Positions 1-6,400 of a DNA stretch of 7,825 nt are shown piece after piece. A model generated the notes under the pieces. The model had not been told where the DNA came from. It saw only the letters and a program-made list of their open reading frames with translations, and did no database searches. Location of the stretch: assembly GCA_016868485.1 (NCBI GenBank), contig VGGT01000083.1, positions 1 to 7,825 of the forward strand. The letters run 5' to 3'. Made by a program: the position numbers and the translations under genes. Position 1 is the stretch's first letter; every line of letters begins with the position of its first letter. Source of the stretch: Bacteroidota bacterium (GTDB taxonomy: Bacteria > Bacteroidota > Bacteroidia > UBA7662).

Positions 1-478
1 GAAGGGCGTCTGTAGCAGAAACCGTATTGGAGTTGTTCACATCCGCAACACGCAAACGCAATCCTGAAAGTGGCTGAACCACCGAGAAGTGACGCGTAAT
101 GTTCAAGGCATCGACCGAATTCACACCACCCCAAGGCTTGTTGGTTTGGTATTGAAGGGTGTAGGCACCCGGAGGAACAGGTCCAAAGTTGAAATCGCCT
201 GAAGCATTCGTGATCACTGAGGTCACTTGAACGCCACCCGACAACAACCGCACCGTAGTGTTGGTCATCGGCGTGAGTGCCGTGTTGTCATAGCGCAGGG
301 TACCTGAAACAGGTGGTTGCACACTACCAGAAATCGAAACCAGTACAGTATCCGATTTTACACAGACACCATTGGTTGCCGTTAGCACATAAGCAGTAGT
401 GGTAGATGGAGTAACCAAAAGCGTGTCGCCCGTACCCAACTGAGTTCCTGAGGCATCTGACCAAATTAAGCTCAAGTT
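1..478 (-). other. Ig-like segment, carboxypeptidase-regulatory-like domain and dockerin-like repeat, residues 2346-2504 (cut at left edge)
   Basis: Residues 2346-2400 (LIWSDASG, TAYVLTATNGVCVKSDTVLVSI) are a short Ig-like unit of the kind that often precedes the C-terminus of T9SS cargo. Residues 2403-2463 (SGTLRYDNTALTPM, TTVRLLSGG, TNASGDFNFGPVPPGAYTL) form a carboxypeptidase-regulatory-like / Cna-B-type beta-sandwich. It runs into KPWGGVNSVDALNITRHF (Asp2468), then ADVNNSNTVSATDAL (Asp2491, Asn2493, Asp2502), which resembles the duplicated calcium-loop helix of type I dockerins. The second copy is cut by the window edge. In proteins of this type a T9SS sorting domain usually follows, so it is expected to the left of position 1. 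Confidence 0.65.
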
Positions 479-3400
479 AGAACCATAGTGAATGCGTCCC
501 CTCCAGTAGCGAGGCGTACAACAAGTTTGCCAGTTTGTGCACAAACCCTCTCCATTTAAGATGGTAAGATCAGCATTAGAAAAATTGATCCCCGATGAAG
601 AGTAATAATTATAGTATTGCAAATAAATCGCAACCGTTCCATTCGCAGGAATGTTGATGCCACTGATCGGCATGAAAGTAGCTGCACCCGCTGCTGTAGG
701 ATTAATGGTGTAGCTTCCCTCCAATGTCCAGGCAGCTTGGTTGGTTTGGAAACCATTCTTGGTGCCAGACTTATAGTATACATTGACCGTTTGCGAGCCA
801 GCATTGAATGGCAATACATCGAAACCAGTAATAGAAACACCAGCCGCAGGAGCAGAAATATCAAACATAAATCCGCCACCACATGATGTGGTAGCAGATT
901 GTGTGAGGTCGCCCAAAATTCCACTCGGACCCTGTACACTGCTCGCGCGGAGTACTGCGGAGGCACCTGCAGCGATTGTGGTGTCATTACCTGCACTGAT
1001 CACAATCGGATCATCCATAAAACGGACGAGATCTGAGGTGTCTGTTAGGTTGATGGCATCCTGTGCGCTGACAAAATAACGCTTCATCACAGCAGAAGCA
1101 CCAGCAGGCAATGTTGCACGCCAAGTAGAGTCAGCCGCAGTGTACGTCATAGGAGTCGCTGAATACGTACCAACACCCATCACGTCATGATGCAAATTCA
1201 CGCTAGTTAAAGCAGCGAAATGGCGAACTTTGGCTTCAATGGGCCTTGTTGCCAATGCACACGAATCAGTTGCACGTGTCACAAAGGTGATAATTGGATC
1301 GACTGGAACACGAACACGGAAATTATCGAAACCTAAACCGTCATAACCATTAACCGAAGCGTCTGTCAGGAAGGCAATGCGGAACTTGACGGAAGGCAGG
1401 TTATCAACCACATTCAGATTATGAACCGCACGAACCCAGCCATTACTGCTCACCCCTGATAAGGTACTTCCTGTCCAAACAGGAGAACCAGGTATAGGCC
1501 CAACAGTTGTGGTTAAATTATACCAATTGGTTCCTGAGCCCAAGGTGCCCAAAATACTCCAAGTAGCCCCTGCATTGGTAGAATAATAGAACACACCCTT
1601 ATCCCAGTTGTTTTCCATATTCCACCACAAATCGAACGATACCTCAGCACCATAAACACCCGTGAAATCGAAACAGGGCGACTCTATATAGCCATTTTCA
1701 TTATCATTATAGTTGCCGGCTAAGTTGGTAACCCAGCTGTTGCTGCCTCCAGGAGCAGGCGTATTGATGGCAATACCTGCAGGTGCACCAAGAGCCCAGG
1801 TTGTGGTTCCGCCAACCACCCAACCACCAGTTCCGTTCTCAAAGTTCTCGTTGTAGGGCAAGGTGGCGCCAGAAATGACGGGGATGTTGTACACCACGCG
1901 TACGGTAGTATCATTCGATGCTGTCGCATCGCCCGATAGACCTGTAAACGACTTGATGCTGTATGCACCAGAAGCTGACATATTCGCTGTGGCCGCAAAC
2001 GTATGATTCGCTGACATACCAAAATCAATGGAACCGCTAAACGTTTCCGTGACTGTGGCGCCATTATTTATACGGTAGCTCACTGGGAAGTTGGACTGTG
2101 TCGCCGTACCAAAGTTCGTGATCCGTACGGTAATGGATTCGCTCGAACTTAAACCACAAGCATCGTTGGGAGAAAGAACGGCCACGACGCCCAAGTCATT
2201 GGGCTGGGGTGCTAAGATATTAACCGAGAAGTCTTGGGTTTCGCCATAAAAATAAGAACCACAAGGCTGAACTGAGCTGCCCGATATAGTCTCAACCAAT
2301 ACAACCCTGAGTCGGGTTACACCTGAGAATGTACCGATCGGCAAGTTTCCGGTAACCGATAAAATACCACCACCAGGAACTGCACCTTCTGCAACCATCT
2401 CAGAAATTGGGTCGAAAGTCAAGTCGTTGTTCACATCCACATATACTTTGGCATAAGCACCATACACACCGCCACAGGTTCCATGCTCGATGGCAACAGG
2501 GAATGATGCACCTGAAATAATTTGGAAAGGAGGCAATGATGTGTAGTCTGTGTAGGTCGCACAATTGCCTGGGCCTACTGGTGAGGCCACAATTACACCA
2601 TTGATAGAAACACTAGCAATTTTGGTATCAAAAGTCGTGGAAGCTGCACTGGCACAGTAGTTGAAATTGAGGTTAACCGCGTTCCAAACACTGGTATCGC
2701 CTGGGGCACAAATTGCACGGACATGGAATGTGTAGGATGCACCGATTACCAATCCGGTCATGGATGAAGATGTACCTGTTACAATCAAGCCAGGACCAGT
2801 TGGTGTTCCCCCTCCAGGTGTTTGAACGACCTCGTAGGCAAAAGCACCAGTTACTGCCGCCCAGTTAATGTTAGCAGAGCTCGCACTTGTAATGTTGGCT
2901 GTTAAGCCGGCAGGTGGAACACAATTGGCTGGTGGAAGCAAATTCACCGAATAGTCTTGGGTCTCACCCCAAGTGTATGTTCCGCAGGGTTGATTGAGTG
3001 TGGCAGAACCGCCTTCACGCAGTACAACACGCAAACGCGTTACACCGAGATGCTGGGGGCCACCTGTAATCAAAGCAGTACCTGTGTACGGTGCACCTGC
3101 AGCGCACGTTCCACCCCCGACTAACTCGGTAACTGGATCGAACTGCAAGTCGTTATTTAAGTCAACGTATATGGTTGCATATGCTGGGTAATTACCCCCG
3201 CAAGATCCATACTGAACCTCCAAAGAGGTTGGTGTACCGTATGACATAGAGAAGGGGGGTAAAGCGGTATTGTCTGTGTAAGCAGCACAATTACCTGTAC
3301 CCGTAGGAGAAGTTACTGTGGTACCTCCAACTTTTACACTGGCGATTTTTGAATCTGCCGTTGAAGTAGCATTGCTCGGGCAGTAATTCATGGTGAAATT

Positions 3401-6400
3401 GGCCGTCGTCCAAGGACTAATATTCGTTGGCGTACAAACCGAACGAACATAAGCCGTGTAACTCGAGCCAACCAACAGACCCGTGGCCGTGTAATTTGTG
3501 CTGGTTACTGAAGTTCCACTTGTAGGAACGGGAGAACCAGCCAAAACAACCGCAACCTCCCATTCGGTCTCACTTCCACCCGCAACCCAGTTCAAACCCG
3601 CTGTGCTGGCCGAAGATGGGGCTGCATTTAATGAGTTAGGGAATGGACAAGACGGAATAGCCTCAACAGAAACATCGTCTAAGTGAAAGTCGATATCAGG
3701 AAATGTCGTAGAGGTAGTTGCTACAAATGCAATCTTTACCACACCTGTATAACTACCCAGGTTAACAAATTCCAGTTGTCCGGTGTTGCTGTAAGAGCCA
3801 GCCCCTGTGTATGTACGAATGACGTCAACATTCGACCAAGTTGCCCCAGCATCGGGTGAAACCACCACATCAACGCGATGTGTACCCAAAGTTGTTTGAG
3901 CAACCGTGCCAAAGTAACTTGTAACAGCCATTCGATACGATACCCTATAAATTCCTGGTGTAGTTCCCAAATCAATAGCTTGTGAAATCAACCATGAATT
4001 TTGGGTAGACCACAAATTAACTCTCGCCCCCCGATTGGTTCCGGTGCCATTACCAAAGTTGGTCGAAGAAAACCAATTACCGGCATTTGGAGTAAGCGTT
4101 ACCGAAGTACCCAAAACACCACTGGCCTTTTCCCAACAATTGGGAAGTGGGGTGCCGGTCCAGCTGGCAAAGGTTTGCGGTGCAGTTGGTGCAGGCTCGA
4201 ATGCACAGGCTGTTGTGAACGGAATTGGGCCAGTCCATGGACTGAGCAACCCAGAAGCACAGACAGAACGAACATAAGATTCATAGTTGGTTTGCGCATT
4301 CAAGTTCGAGGCACTGAATGAAGTAGATGCTGCGGCCGTTCCTGAACCCGTTGGCAAACCAGAACCAGCAGGCTGTACCACCACTTCATAGGACAATGCG
4401 GTTGAAGAAGCAGTCCAGTTCAAGTCGGCGGTGTAGGCAGTGACGTTACTCACCACTAAACCAGATGGCTCTGTACATTGTGGAATGGCCTCAACTCGGA
4501 AATTATCGACAAACACATCAGGACCAAAGCCCGAGTTAAAACGAAAACGGAAAACAACATCTTGACCCGTATAGGATGATGGTAGATTGGCCGTTTCCAA
4601 TATAAAATTGGCCACAGGAGATGGAGTGGTTATTCCAGATCCCACGGTATTGAAATTAGGACCATTCAGGTTCACGAGTGTATCCCAGGTAGTACTGCCA
4701 ACAATCTGACCCAACAGCAATAGCTGATCATTGGGGTAAGTCGTACTATACTGGTGCGACCAGTTAAAACGGGCGCGGGCATCGGCACTGATATTGATTG
4801 GCGGGGAAGTGGCCAGCGCAAAGTTTCCAGATGACTGACTCCAAAAATTGGCGCGCATATGATCTGGAGATCCAGTAGAATTATTGGCTTGAGTTGTGGA
4901 GAAGGTCCCACCCGTCAGATTCCAACAATCGGGAGGCCAAACATTGAAATCCATTAAATAGGGCATCGAACCAGTAAGGCAAGTCGTGCGGAAATTGATA
5001 GGACCTGTCCAAATACTCACGCCGCTACCACAATTGGCTCTAATGTATGCCTCGTATGGAGTATTTGACGATAAACCAGAAGCAGTATATGTAGTAGCCG
5101 TGAAAGCCGTACCCGATCCAGTAGGCAAGCCTGTTCCTGGAGCCTGCACAACGATTTCATAGAATTGCGCCGTGGAATGCCCTGTAAAAGAAATATCGGC
5201 GGAAGATGAAGTAACCGCGGATACTAAAGGAGCCGTTAGCTCAGGGCATACTGGGATAGGCTCATAAATCATATCATCCCAATAGATACTTGCCGTTGTG
5301 GCACCCAAATTGGCCACAGCAATGCGCGCATTCGATGGCAGGCCAGCCGGGAGGTTCAAAATAGTCTGAGCCCCATATGTGGTGTTTGCAATCGTGTAGT
5401 TGTTGATCGCCACAAAGGTCGATGCATCCAAAATATTGGTAATGTATCCAACAACCAAAATTCCATTGGCGGGACTGGAACGCATCTTCCATTTCAATCG
5501 GTGTGTTCCCGTACTGATATTGACCATTTCGGGCAAGATCACATACGATTGATTGGCGGTAGAGGCGCTGAACTGATAGATATTACGGGTGCCTGAAGCT
5601 GGGGTAGTAGAGGTAATTGATTGAGATGCTGTTCCCACAATGAGGCGATCCCAACAATTGGGCACAATAGAACCGGTGGCATAACTGTCGAAATTCTCAG
5701 AAAACTGAGTCTCTGGTCCACACAAATCTGGGCTGCCGATACCCAAATTAAATCCATTAACCGAAGTCAATGCAGCCGTAGTTAGGTTGATGCGCTGAGC
5801 CACCGGGGTATTATTACCATTTTGATGGGTTCCCACAAATGTTCCTCCAGCTACCATGATCCGATTGTTTCCGTTGCGTGCACGGAAAAGATTATTGGCC
5901 TGAATTGCTAGGCTGTGGGTTCCATTGTGTACATAGGAAGCATCGGCCGTAACTTGCCAAGTATCACCCCAATAATCGGTTACTTGATAGATGCTATCCA
6001 AGAATGCATTTGAAGGATAATAAGCGCCTGGTGTGAATGAAACCGTGAGCATTCCATTGACATTACCTGTGGTTGCACCCACTCGCTGAATGTGCAGCAT
6101 CCGGCTGGTACCATTCTGGGCAATAAATGGATACGAACCAGTGACCGCAGTAGGAGTCGTACCCGCTGAAATCGATGTGCCCGTGCTCGTAGTTAACCAA
6201 AAACGACCAAAGATCGCGGGCGCCAAGAAGCCGGTTCCTGCTGGTGCTGTTAGGGTACCGGCCGAAGCAGCACTTCCTAAAGTCATATTGTAGCCGGAAC
6301 CTAATAGTACGCGCGCTCCTGTTAAATTGAGGGCATTGGCTACGTTTATATTATTAACATTCCAAATAATGTTCGGGCGTGCTGTTGAGGTGTTAGAACA

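Noticed and set aside
479..560. Possible frameshift in the odd Cys/Trp/Arg-rich segment
   Set aside because: Landmark codons on both sides (residues 2218, 2331, 2351, 2384) are in the same phase and the flanking domains read normally, so it is a true in-frame segment unless paired sequencing errors exist.
556..996. Minus-strand open frame of about 146 codons in another frame
   Set aside because: It overlaps the Cys-containing domain of the giant protein, which is in phase on both sides. The out-of-frame product has no domain features.
783..1079. Plus-strand open frame of about 98 codons
   Set aside because: It lies fully antisense to the giant gene inside a well-supported domain, has low-complexity shadow composition and no recognisable motif or leader.
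4001..4321. Plus-strand open frame of about 106 codons, with another overlapping it in a different frame
   Set aside because: It is antisense to the third jelly-roll and second Fn3 domains. Several frames are open here because the coding strand is rich in Thr/Gly/Ala codons with few stop-forming complements.
5650..5662. Repeated 13-mer CCCAACAATTGGG, also at 4132-4144 and nearly at 4921-4933
   Set aside because: It looks like a repeat with palindromic arms, but it is just the shared coding sequence for the Pro-Asn-Cys-Trp motif in homologous domains.
2213..5722. CRISPR array or DNA-level tandem repeat
   Set aside because: The periodicity is at protein-domain scale with diverged codons. No short identical repeats with unique spacers were seen.
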